Source: Endozoicomonas acroporae (GTDB taxonomy: Bacteria; Pseudomonadota; Gammaproteobacteria; Pseudomonadales; Endozoicomonadaceae). Taken from it: a DNA stretch of 64,000 nt. Position 1 is the stretch's first letter. Each line of letters starts with the position of its first letter. Location of the stretch: positions 1 through 64,000 of the forward strand of contig NZ_PJPV01000003.1 in assembly GCF_002864045.1 (NCBI RefSeq), given 5' to 3'. Positions 1-7,822 of the stretch are shown here, piece after piece. Position numbers and translations under genes: made by a program. The notes beneath the pieces are model-generated. The model had not been told where the DNA came from, searched no databases, and saw only the letters and a list, made by a program, of their open reading frames with translations.

Positions 1-1
1 G

Positions 2-109
2 GAAATTGAGGCTATGGAGTTTCAAATAAACAGCATGCCTCGCAAGGTACTTGGCGGTCTAACCCCGCTTGAGGTCTACACTGGGAGGTCTGTTGCACTT
101 ATTGCTTGA
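2..109 (+). pseudogene. IS30-family transposase, C-terminal fragment
   Basis: The first 108 bases are open in one frame and end in TGA. The peptide includes INSMPRKVLGGLTPLEVY, which matches the extreme C-terminus of IS30-family transposases (N-x-RPRK-LG-TP-EV). The gene starts before the window, so an intact element to the left cannot be excluded. If intact, the insertion sequence would end within the next few tens of bases, before the HPt gene at 197. No terminal inverted repeat can be defined from one end. Confidence 0.75.
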
Positions 110-196
110 CTCCAGCGTGGTGTTCTGGAAGCGCCCTTTATGGCGTTTGCCGTTGTGGTTGGCTTTCGGCTGTTCAGCTTGACCAGTCAGCGGCCT

Positions 197-520
197 TTAT
201 AGTTTGGGATACAGGGCTTCGATGCTGTTAAACGTATTCTGCAGTTCAAGAAAAAGAGGGTCATAACGTTCCGGTTCCACTTGTTGCCCTGACTGCTCAA
301 GGTCTCCGGCAAGTATTGCCAGTTGCTCCGCCCCGACGATTGCAGCACCACCTTTAATCCGGTGGGCAAAGTTGACAATAAGGGGCGTTTGCTGATTGTT
401 GACCGCTGCTTTCAAATTCAGGATGTCTTCCCGGGTGCTCTGAAAAAATGTTGATAACAACTCTTCCAGCAGGACCTCATCACCGTCGGTGATTTGATGT
501 AAATTTTCCAGATTGATCAT
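197..520 (-). CDS. HPt (histidine phosphotransfer) domain protein
   Basis: This 107-aa protein is a single HPt four-helix domain that would relay phosphate between a hybrid histidine kinase and a response regulator. The signature AHRIKGGA places the phospho-accepting histidine at His53, and GDLEQSG lies at the usual distance after it. There is no kinase, receiver, signal peptide or membrane segment. The start has an AGGAAG ribosome site a few bases upstream. It lies 160 bp downstream of the DUF1631 gene on the same strand, so the two may be co-transcribed. No partner kinase is visible in the window. Confidence 0.85.
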   Translation of the reverse strand: MINLENLHQITDGDEVLLEELLSTFFQSTREDILNLKAAVNNQQTPLIVNFAHRIKGGAAIVGAEQLAILAGDLEQSGQQVEPERYDPLFLELQNTFNSIEALYPKL

Positions 521-578
521 AAAAACTTCCTGTACAAATTAAAGATAAATTAGTTTTTCGCCATTAAACGCCAGTGCT

Positions 579-671
579 TTAGTCAGCAGCCTGTTCCATA
601 ACGGATGTCTTTACCGGTGTTGCGATAAACAGGCCAAAGTTCTCACCTTTATCACTACTTGCTTTAGTCAT
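579..671 (-). CDS. Possible 30-aa ORF between DUF1631 and HPt genes
   Basis: A short ATG-to-TAA frame (MTKASSDKGENFGLFIATPV and ten more residues) begins 11 bp after the DUF1631 stop and ends 58 bp before the HPt start. Its position in the putative operon is the only support. The Shine-Dalgarno match (CACGG) is poor and no family is recognised. It may be chance. Confidence 0.2.
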   Translation of the reverse strand: MTKASSDKGENFGLFIATPVKTSVMEQAAD

Positions 672-682
672 CCGTGGCAGCG

Positions 683-2602
683 TTACAAATGTCTTTTGAA
701 TCGCTCAAGAACAGCCTGGATAGCCCGGTCGAACACGGGGTTCTCTTCCATAATACGGACAGAACCGTCTTTAATTTCTTTTTTGAGTTCGCTTCCGGAG
801 CGCTCCGCAACACGCATCCCCGAGCTGTTGACAAAAATATAGCGATGACGGTCTTTACTGAGTCGGGCAAGTTTGCAGCTGAGGCGGTGTGAGTCACCTT
901 CGCCAATAAACTCAACCCACTGGCCAGGGTAAAGTCCATCAATAATGACCGGGGTAAATGCGGGTAAATGCTCCTTAGCATCAGCCACTTCGGTCTGTTG
1001 ATCCGGAAGCAGCTCAAGCTCCTGAGGTGGTTCGGTTACCTCTGGGGCGGGTTCAGACTGGAGCGAAACTTTCAGACCGAGCCCGGACTGCTCGCAGGAA
1101 AGAATTATCTCCTCTGAGTCTTCTTCCGTGGGACTTTCTGTCTTAAAGTCAATGGCATGGTCATCGTCGGAGTCTGTTGCCTGAACCTCTTCTGGTGGTT
1201 CGTTGAGTGCAGCAGGATGACTTTTTGAACTCTCAGGCTCTGGTTCCAGAATGATATCCAGATTGGTTTGAAATCCATCAAGACAATCCTGAAATACATC
1301 CGGGTTTTCACTGTGGTCAGAGATGATGGTACGCACAGTATGCTCAATCAGAAGCAAAACATGCTTGCTCAATTGAGAATCCCGGCAATACAGCATGCCG
1401 GCAGACGTTAAGTCATTTAATAAGAGACGGGCCGGGTGCTTCTTATCGGTTAAAAAAGCATCGTTCAGAATCGCCTGTTTTAAAATCGGGATTTGCAATA
1501 GGGCTATGGTTTTTTTTACGTCATCAGGCAGGTTGTGGTCATCCAGAATGTACTCAAACAACCAGCCGACCATATTGATAAGGTCTTCATGATGGCGTGA
1601 GAGTTTTGAATTAACGCCTTGTATTTCCAGGGCATCTACGACCGAGGTGTGCAGGCTTCTTATTGACACGTGCTGCTCAAGAACGTCCAGTTGCAGTGAG
1701 CTGAGGACACTGGCCAGATCAATAGCCTTGACCCGGTTAGCTTTGGCCTCAGGGATGAGTTCACCTTCCGCAAGCATGTCTTCCAGCCGGGATACCAGCT
1801 TCTCAGCAAAACTATCCAGAAACTGAGGGTTTCCCATATCTGAATAGTAACTCTGCTGAGGGGCTGGTTGTGTTTGATCTGTGGGGCGGGATGTAGTGAG
1901 TGGATGATGGGTTGGGTCGGAGGCTGGGTTTGCTTTCAATCGCTCAACCGGAGATGAATGCTTGGGTCCCAGCCCTTTATGGATCATTAACTGGTCGACT
2001 TTAAGCCAGAGCTCATCAGCCGCATTAGTAAGATGACTGGCAAACCAGCAAAATAATTGCTGCTCAATATCACGGTCTGGATGGAGACTTTCCAGAGCCA
2101 TGGCAAAACTTTCACAGATGCGCTCCGGGGTGGCAGGATAAGTACCGTCATGCCGGGGATAGGTGCTCTCAAGACAGCTTTTGATTCGGCAAATACGTTC
2201 AGAGTTGTTACTGCTCTCAAAATTATTGGTTGCAGAAAGCCAGAGGAGTTGGTGGTCAAGTTCAGAATTGTCGAGTAATTCAAGGGTTAAGGCACCTTCT
2301 TGTTGTTGTGCGGGCTGTTCACTGTCTGCGCTGGTCAAATGATCGAGGAAGCTTTTTTTAATGAAAGATTCAGACTTCGTCAAACGGTTCTTGATATCGA
2401 TCCAGCGCATCATATCCTGATCGTTTTTGATGTCCTCCAGATTGGTATTTAATTTGGTAAGTAGAACAGGAAACAGCGTGTCGGACTCGGGGTAAATAAT
2501 TTCTTGAACCAGCTGATTTAATTCAGAAAAAAAAACACTTTGCAGTGGCTTGTTATCACCTCCTGGGCTGAGCGGAAAAATGCTGGAAGGCTGAATTGAC
2601 AT
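683..2602 (-). CDS. DUF1631 family protein with PilZ-like C-terminus
   Basis: The 639-aa protein resembles the large, mostly helical DUF1631 proteins of gammaproteobacteria. The N-terminal and middle parts are helical (ELNQLVQEI, the run ending SLQLDVLEQHVSIRSL, then LINMVGWLFEYILDD). An acidic, low-complexity linker follows. The C-terminus (LYPGQWVEFIGEG, RYIFVNSSGMRVAE) looks like a PilZ-type beta barrel, the fold that can bind c-di-GMP in other proteins. The start used here is ATG 2602, which has AAGGA about 10 bases upstream; a GTG at 2665 would add 21 residues but has no ribosome site. The protein is probably cytoplasmic. Its function is unknown in the family. Confidence 0.75.
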   Translation of the reverse strand: MSIQPSSIFPLSPGGDNKPLQSVFFSELNQLVQEIIYPESDTLFPVLLTKLNTNLEDIKNDQDMMRWIDIKNRLTKSESFIKKSFLDHLTSADSEQPAQQQEGALTLELLDNSELDHQLLWLSATNNFESSNNSERICRIKSCLESTYPRHDGTYPATPERICESFAMALESLHPDRDIEQQLFCWFASHLTNAADELWLKVDQLMIHKGLGPKHSSPVERLKANPASDPTHHPLTTSRPTDQTQPAPQQSYYSDMGNPQFLDSFAEKLVSRLEDMLAEGELIPEAKANRVKAIDLASVLSSLQLDVLEQHVSIRSLHTSVVDALEIQGVNSKLSRHHEDLINMVGWLFEYILDDHNLPDDVKKTIALLQIPILKQAILNDAFLTDKKHPARLLLNDLTSAGMLYCRDSQLSKHVLLLIEHTVRTIISDHSENPDVFQDCLDGFQTNLDIILEPEPESSKSHPAALNEPPEEVQATDSDDDHAIDFKTESPTEEDSEEIILSCEQSGLGLKVSLQSEPAPEVTEPPQELELLPDQQTEVADAKEHLPAFTPVIIDGLYPGQWVEFIGEGDSHRLSCKLARLSKDRHRYIFVNSSGMRVAERSGSELKKEIKDGSVRIMEENPVFDRAIQAVLERFKRHL

Positions 2603-2736
2603 GCTGGCCACATCCTTGTACTGCAAAACGTCATCTGCAGGGTATGGAATACCCGCAGAGACCACCTATATCACTTTACTAATTATAATTATATTGAGAG
2701 CTTTTAATTATATTAAGTAGCTATTAATGGGGCGTT

Positions 2737-2902
2737 TTAAGTAGTTGGCCAAATGGAATCGTATATTTCTGGCTAAGTGGGCAGTTACTATGCAAGGCAC
2801 AACGCAGGGAGCATAGCCGTAGCTATGTGACCGTAGTTGTAACGCCGCAGAGTGACTGCCCACTTAGTCAGAAAATACGACTTCATTTGGTTAACTACTT
2901 AA
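2737..2902. repeat. MITE-like element with 49-bp imperfect terminal inverted repeats
   Basis: The left arm, starting TTAAGTAGTTGGCCAAATGG, matches the reverse complement of the right arm, ending TTTGGTTAACTACTTAA, over about 49 bases with roughly six mismatches. The 70-base core holds a small hairpin, CATAGC-CGTA-GCTATG. Both ends carry TTAA, which could be part of the repeat or a duplicated target. There is no coding frame, so any mobility would need a transposase in trans. Confidence 0.7.
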
Positions 2903-2939
2903 CTACCTTCGGCCCAAAAAATGACATCGGGTCAGAGTG

Positions 2940-3224
2940 CTATCCCTGTCTGAGTTCTTTGGCTATTTCCCTGGCTTTATCAAGGGCTTTGTTGAAGCCG
3001 TTTTTAAACAGGTTTTCACGAATCTGTCGCTGAAGTTCTTCCGGCGTAATCTCTCCATCTTCCACAGCTGTTTCAGCAAGCTTATTGTCCTCCTTGTTTT
3101 TTACCAGGTTTGAAAACTCCTGTGACTGCATCGGATCAATACGATCTACCGGTTTGACATTACCTACCTGGCCTGAGTTATCAGAGGGTAGGTTTTCGAC
3201 ATCCTTATTGGTAATAAGTGACAT
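2940..3224 (-). CDS. Small hydrophilic protein of unknown function
   Basis: The 94-aa product begins MSLITNKDVENLPSDN at an ATG preceded by GGAGAG six bases away; a longer frame to 3251 lacks this support. The first half is polar and looks disordered. The second half (EITPEELQRQIRENLFKNGF to the end) predicts an amphipathic charged helix. There is no signal peptide or membrane segment. The length and layout recall small T3SS rod or chaperone proteins, but no diagnostic motif is present, so no role is assigned. It is divergent from the gene at 3485. Confidence 0.6.
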   Translation of the reverse strand: MSLITNKDVENLPSDNSGQVGNVKPVDRIDPMQSQEFSNLVKNKEDNKLAETAVEDGEITPEELQRQIRENLFKNGFNKALDKAREIAKELRQG

Positions 3225-3484
3225 GGTCTGGCTCTCCGTTGCCCAGTGCAAGCTGGCTGATGATAATTGATGAGAATATCGCCATATCTGGCGGCATTGT
3301 CCGCTAATGCTTTAATCCTTATAAAGCTCAGTTTAGATTATGAACAGAGATTATAAAAAGGCAGAAGGCCCGGTTTTTTGTTTGATAATGCCTCCTGACT
3401 TAATGAGCTGACAGCTGGTCTGAAGATCGTAAAGCCACCTCTATCACCGCCGACAACTGAAACTAGTACAGCCGGGAGAATACT

Positions 3485-3790
3485 ATGAGCGGTGAGCATT
3501 TTACGTTAACGATCAGTCAAAGCACGTCTGACGCCGGCGATTTTGCCATACATATGAAAGAACCTGATAAACCTGAGCAGTTGTTAGTCCATTTAAGATT
3601 TATGCCATTGGCTATGTTCGATGAGGCTTATCTGGATGATCTTGTCGGTGTGATGGCAAGGAAGCTGGCAAAAAGAATAATTGAATGGCGTGTAGCTCCC
3701 GATGACCCTGATGCAATGGATGCCTGTCAAAATGAGGCTCGTGCCGTCGTTCAGCAAGCCTTGGAAAAAATGAAAAAAAATTCAGGCTAA
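3485..3790 (+). CDS. Small protein of unknown function
   Basis: This 101-aa frame starts with ATG after a GGGAG ribosome site. The N-terminal part alternates like beta strands (HFTLTISQSTSDAGDFAIHM). The C-terminal half is helical and ends in a lysine-rich tail (EARAVVQQALEKMKKNSG). No family is recognised and there is no export signal. It is divergent from the 94-aa gene, with a 260-bp shared upstream region, and stands 93 bp before yhcC. Confidence 0.6.
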   Translation: MSGEHFTLTISQSTSDAGDFAIHMKEPDKPEQLLVHLRFMPLAMFDEAYLDDLVGVMARKLAKRIIEWRVAPDDPDAMDACQNEARAVVQQALEKMKKNSG

Positions 3791-3883
3791 GCATTGGCCA
3801 TTAAGTCATGCGTTAAACTCCCTATAGGCTAAACAGGGGGCTGTCGGTATTTTGTAGCGTTTTTGATAACGAAATAATTCGCT

Positions 3884-4789
3884 ATGGACATGACCCGCTT
3901 CGTGAATACTTTTGGCCGTTACCTTCGGGAGAAGTACCGAGAAAAAGTACACAAAGTTTCGGTGAATGCGTCGTTTACCTGCCCAAACCGTGATGGTACT
4001 AAAGGTATTGGTGGTTGTACGTTTTGTAATAACGCGTCCTTCAGCCCTGGCAGCACTGAGGCGGGAGAAATTTCTGAGCAGATCCGACAGGCTCAGGAAA
4101 AGGTGAGTGCCCGAACGGGTGCCAGAAAGTTTATCGCTTATTTTCAGTCCTACAGTAATACCTACGGTGCTCCGGAAGATCTCAGACGCTATTATGATGA
4201 GGCCCTGGCTCAGCCCGGTGTGATAGGGCTTGCCGTGGGAACCCGGCCTGACTGTGTACCCGATCCGGTTTTACAACTGTTGTTGGATTATCAGGCGCAG
4301 GGTTATGAGGTCTGGCTGGAACTGGGCCTTCAATCCAGCTTTGATCCTACGCTTGAAGCCATTAACCGTGGCCATAACTTTAGCGATTATGAAGATGCAG
4401 TGATCCGAGCCAAACGCTATGGTCTAAAGTTGTGCACTCATCTGATAGTTGGCCTTCCGGGGGAAGAACCTGAAGACAGTCTGGTAAGTTTTGACCGGGT
4501 TATTGCTTTAGGTGTTGATGCCATCAAGATTCATCCACTTCACATCGTTAAAGGCACTCAACTGGCCCGACAATGGCGTAAAGAGCTGGTCCGGGAATTA
4601 TCCATGGAATCCTACACGGATGTGCTGACAAAGATGATCCTTCGGGCTCCAGAGGGATTACTGTTCCATCGACTGACCGGTTCCGGGGAAAGGCAATACC
4701 TGCTTTCACCAGAATGGGTAATGTATAAGTGGGACGTACTTGCCATGCTGTATAAAAAGTTAGAAGCAAATTGTCTGACATCCAATTGA
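3884..4789 (+). CDS. yhcC: TIGR01212-type radical SAM protein (YhcC family)
   Basis: The 301-aa protein carries the family pattern of three iron-sulfur-binding cysteines: Cys33 (FTCPNRDGT), Cys45 and Cys48 (GGCTFCN). These would hold the [4Fe-4S] cluster that cleaves S-adenosylmethionine. Later blocks typical of the family include YFQSYSNTYG, GTRPDCVPD, WLELGLQSS and HLIVGLPGE. The start fits the E. coli YhcC N-terminus (KLVNMFG-like LRFVNTFG position), although the ribosome site is weak; Met3 is an alternative. The substrate of this family is not established. It appears monocistronic. Confidence 0.9.
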   Translation: MDMTRFVNTFGRYLREKYREKVHKVSVNASFTCPNRDGTKGIGGCTFCNNASFSPGSTEAGEISEQIRQAQEKVSARTGARKFIAYFQSYSNTYGAPEDLRRYYDEALAQPGVIGLAVGTRPDCVPDPVLQLLLDYQAQGYEVWLELGLQSSFDPTLEAINRGHNFSDYEDAVIRAKRYGLKLCTHLIVGLPGEEPEDSLVSFDRVIALGVDAIKIHPLHIVKGTQLARQWRKELVRELSMESYTDVLTKMILRAPEGLLFHRLTGSGERQYLLSPEWVMYKWDVLAMLYKKLEANCLTSN

Positions 4790-5145
4790 GTCGGAGAATC
4801 AGGGCAGTTAGTTGGTAAACGGCGGCAAAATCATCAACTACGCCACCTGATAAGTAATTAGCAGAATTGTTCTGGTTGTGATAATTGATTAAAACATTTG
4901 TCCAGCTTAGTTACTCCGCCAGCCTTTACTTGTCTTATTTCATGGGTTGGCTCCCGCTAAGGAGGAGTCTGCCCGTTCATTCGTTCTCTGGCTCCCTGAA
5001 TACACTGTGCTACCGAGTTGACTGCAGCGCTTGCCAGTTCTTTGCCTCGAGTAAGTGGTTTCATCGTCAGCTCCTGACCGCGCAGCCCATCTACCTGCTT
5101 TGCTTTCTTCCAAGCTCAGAACGTAAGCACAGTGAGATTGACGCC
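4790..5145. other. Intergenic stretch upstream of the brnA remnant
   Basis: No convincing gene fills this stretch. A plus-strand frame from 4885 reads into the antitoxin remnant but has no protein-like N-terminus and no ribosome site. A 35-codon minus-strand frame is listed separately. A BrnT toxin gene would normally lie here, and none can be read in any frame. Confidence 0.5.
4957..5064 (-). CDS. Possible 35-aa ORF
   Basis: The frame starts MKPLTRGKELASAAVNSVAQ, ends at TAG, and has AGGAG seven bases before its ATG. Those are its only merits. No homology is recognised, and it lies in a decayed region, so it may be a remnant or chance. Confidence 0.25.
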   Translation of the reverse strand: MKPLTRGKELASAAVNSVAQCIQGARERMNGQTPP

Positions 5146-5282
5146 ATGAGAGTAGAGTATGATTTTAGTCAGGGTGAAAAAAACCTTACGACAAGCAGCT
5201 GAGAAAGCAGATGACCATTCGCATCGATGAGGATGTGATTGATCATTTTAATGCTCTTAATGCTATGGGAGTTTATAGTTAA
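5146..5282 (+). pseudogene. BrnA-like antitoxin, frameshifted and truncated
   Basis: The frame opens MRVEYDFSQGEKN and then shifts by one base at a seven-A run. It continues as PYDKQLRKQMTIRIDEDVID and HFNALNAMGVYS before a stop. Together these match BrnA-type antitoxins (EYDFSKAKRNPY, KQLKKQVTIRLDE), which pair with the BrnT ribonuclease. One missing base breaks the frame, and the last 20 or so residues of the family are absent. The end overlaps the 3' end of the serpin gene tail to tail by 20 bp. No brnT is visible. Confidence 0.65.
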
Positions 5283-6972
5283 ATAATTTCTCTAACAGTA
5301 TGTCAGTGAGCGGCTTATTTACCACTGTGCAGATTCCAGAATTATTTTTTCCAATAGCATTAAAATCTACAGCACTGGCAAGATCACCTAGACTACTTGT
5401 TTTGGTGAACTCAATTATTTTTTTGCAGAGTATTTGGGCTTGAGTAAAATCTTTGACCTTAATGAGCAGCTCTTGATTATGTTGGTTGTAATTGACTCCA
5501 AAAATTGTCAAGTTTTTATCGTTGTTCAGTATTATTTGTATTACTGAAAATATTAAAAGGTTCTGATAGAGATGTGTCGCATTGTCCTGAAGTAATGTAT
5601 CAGGATTTTTTAAAGATTTAGCTCCATTGTCATTTTTTGCAGGTCTGAAAAGTGAATCAGTATCCACAGTACTCCCCTGATGAGTTTGCACAGATCTGGC
5701 ACTCAGGGAGGGAGGCTGAACTTCTTTACTTTCTGCAGGGACAAGATAGCTTGCATCCTTGATTATCGATTCAAGCAACAGATGTTTACCATTATCGTCC
5801 TTAACAATAATCGCAATATAGCCGGGGCAGTCAAAATTGAATGGTTGCGGTGACTCGGAATTAAACCCCCGGGATATCCTGTTAACGGTTGTGGTTGAAA
5901 CAACCTCGGCACCCTCTTCATCAATGATGGCATGAATTTTCTGACGCATGTCCAGATGATCGTGCCTTGTTTTACCTAGTTTCGGTAACATGTCTGCCGT
6001 TATTTTAATATCACTGAGCTTGCCAATTTCTTTAAGTAATGATGTGTCAGTACTATCTATCTTCATTTTAGGCAGTTTCAAGGTGATTTTTTGCTTTTTC
6101 GCTTCCAGTGATTGGTCAATCAGTTGATGAAGTGTTTCAGTATCAAGATGATTAATACCAATTGATGAACTATTGATAGGTGTAATCGCAACAAAATAAA
6201 GCTTTTCAGTGTCGTGTTGAAATGGTTTTGCGATCGCCGCATAATCCTTTGTAAAGGCACATTTTAAATTCATGGGTTCAGATTCCATCATTTCGACTTC
6301 GGCTATCTTGCCATCTGAACACTGAAAGCCGGAGCGTGCAGTTTTAAATTTATCAAAAGCATCAGCCCAAATCGCTTTTAAACAAACAACATTACCCATA
6401 GAGACGTTGACATCATCCCGTTCGTCAGGGGTGAACAAGCTGGATAAGCGACCGTTGGTTATAGATTTGATGAATGTATCAGTCACATCGGCTACTTTGT
6501 CATTTGCCGTGATTTCCAGTTTTATTGTGTTGTAGTATTTGGACAAAAGGTCAATCAAGTTACTATCCTGACAATGATCATCTGAAGCAAAATAGTTCAC
6601 AATAAAACTCTGTGAGTTCTTTTCGACAGTGTAATTCAAGCAGAATTGACCTAGTTGTTTGTGGATTTCTTTTTCCAGTGCGGTTGTTAATCGAAGGGAT
6701 TGGTTTGTCATGCCCAGAATTTTTTCCTTCAAACCAGCATCATCAATGGCGGCTAACAACATGCCCAGTGCTGAAGCCAGGCTTGCGGTGGATAACGCAG
6801 TGCTGCCTTTGCCAGCAGGATTTATTAGAGCAAAGGATAATTGCCGGATGCGATTCTGAACAATAGTTTTAGCACAATCACTGAGGTCGTCAGGTTGAGT
6901 CTCGTTGATGTTAACTTCCGGGACTCGATAAGGATTAACGGGGGAAGCACCGGATGAGGCTGAATTGATCAT
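5263..6972 (-). CDS. Serpin-family protease inhibitor with C-terminal extension
   Basis: The 569-aa protein has a serpin core over about residues 36-410. Recognisable parts are the helix-B region (STASLASALGMLLAAIDDAG), the strand before helix F (VVCLKAIWADAF), the strand KITLKLPKMKI, the hinge IIDEEGAEVVST (350-360) and the C-terminal strands (FDCPGYIAIIVKDDNGKHLL). Counting from hinge Gly354 as P15, as in antithrombin, puts Arg368 at P1, so a trypsin-like target is expected. Valines at P12-P11 are less typical of inhibitory serpins. There is no signal peptide. The Ser/Pro/Asn-rich N-terminus and nearby T3SS genes suggest export by that route. Residues 411-569 match nothing recognised. The base composition is visibly richer in A+T than the core genes. 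Confidence 0.85.
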   Translation of the reverse strand: MINSASSGASPVNPYRVPEVNINETQPDDLSDCAKTIVQNRIRQLSFALINPAGKGSTALSTASLASALGMLLAAIDDAGLKEKILGMTNQSLRLTTALEKEIHKQLGQFCLNYTVEKNSQSFIVNYFASDDHCQDSNLIDLLSKYYNTIKLEITANDKVADVTDTFIKSITNGRLSSLFTPDERDDVNVSMGNVVCLKAIWADAFDKFKTARSGFQCSDGKIAEVEMMESEPMNLKCAFTKDYAAIAKPFQHDTEKLYFVAITPINSSSIGINHLDTETLHQLIDQSLEAKKQKITLKLPKMKIDSTDTSLLKEIGKLSDIKITADMLPKLGKTRHDHLDMRQKIHAIIDEEGAEVVSTTTVNRISRGFNSESPQPFNFDCPGYIAIIVKDDNGKHLLLESIIKDASYLVPAESKEVQPPSLSARSVQTHQGSTVDTDSLFRPAKNDNGAKSLKNPDTLLQDNATHLYQNLLIFSVIQIILNNDKNLTIFGVNYNQHNQELLIKVKDFTQAQILCKKIIEFTKTSSLGDLASAVDFNAIGKNNSGICTVVNKPLTDILLEKLFNYKLP

Positions 6973-7822
6973 TTTAAAATTTCCTTGTTTAAAATTTATT
7001 ATTTTGGACAGCTTTCCGGGGTTTAAGTTTCCGAAAACTGACCACAGTTAATCATTTGCTTTCATGTAAGTCACTAACAGGTTTGTTGATGGTGCTAACC
7101 TTGATTTTGCTGGTAATAATTGTTGATGTTCTGTTGATTTGGATTAATTGATACTATTGTTCATTTAATATTTCTTGCACCTGTGTGTGAGAAAAAGCAA
7201 ACAGTAAATCTATGAATGAGTCTGAATCTCTTTTGGTAGTAAGATATTCATACGATTGTTTTAATTTCTTGATGATTGGCAGGTTGAGCATTTAAAAAAA
7301 ACCAGTCACAATTGTATGCTTGATACAATTTAATAGGCAATGAATTTACTCTTGAATGGATAGGTTGTCTGAAAAATCAGTATATTCTCTATTTCTTGCT
7401 GAGTGATATCCTCTAAAAATTCTGGATTACAGGGCTATTAATTCCCCTGTTTTCATCACTGCTTTAGAATAGTTTGTGCTGGGTTAGTAAGAGTCATTGA
7501 GTTTTAAGGATGGTTTGGATTTTTCTTGTTATGAAATCATATAAATGTCTTTAATAAGAAATAAGAATAATAAAATCTTCCGGGTTTTGAAGGAAAAGTT
7601 ATATTTGATATTATAATTCACCTGCAAAGATGTTTGGGGCTTTCATTTTGAAGTCCCCTTTACAAAATCAAGCCTGCTAAATGGATTAGATAAACTTAAA
7701 CTTCAGCTTGGTTGGATAATCCTCGGCACATCAAGTCCTATCAATGGGTTACAGGTATATCAATAAAGCCCATGGTACTTTTGCCGATGTTTTACCTGAT
7801 AGCTGACTATCAGGATAATGAT
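6973..7822. other. 850-bp A+T-rich intergenic region
   Basis: No frame in this stretch looks protein-like on either strand. It contains several A/T runs that could serve as promoters for the divergent serpin and GNAT genes. The length and composition fit horizontally acquired spacer. The only clear structure is the inverted repeat at 7795-7814. Confidence 0.5.
7795..7814 (+). promoter_or_regulatory. Stem-loop covering the ribosome site of the GNAT gene
   Basis: CCTGATAG-CTGA-CTATCAGG forms a perfect 8-bp stem. Its right arm contains the AGGA ribosome site that precedes ATG 7823. Pairing would hide the site, so translation of the acetyltransferase could depend on temperature, ribosome access or a binding protein. 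This is inferred from sequence alone. Confidence 0.4.

Noticed and set aside
664..1017. Open frames antisense to or shifted within the DUF1631 gene
   Set aside because: They follow codon periodicity of the real gene and have no ribosome site or recognisable domain.
2940..3224. Assignment as the T3SS inner-rod protein SctI
   Set aside because: Size and charge pattern are compatible, but the C-terminal signature of SctI is not visible and no needle gene is adjacent.
4885..5202. 105-aa frame before the serpin
   Set aside because: Only its last 19 residues (the BrnA start) are protein-like; the rest has no ribosome site or family and is read through non-coding DNA.
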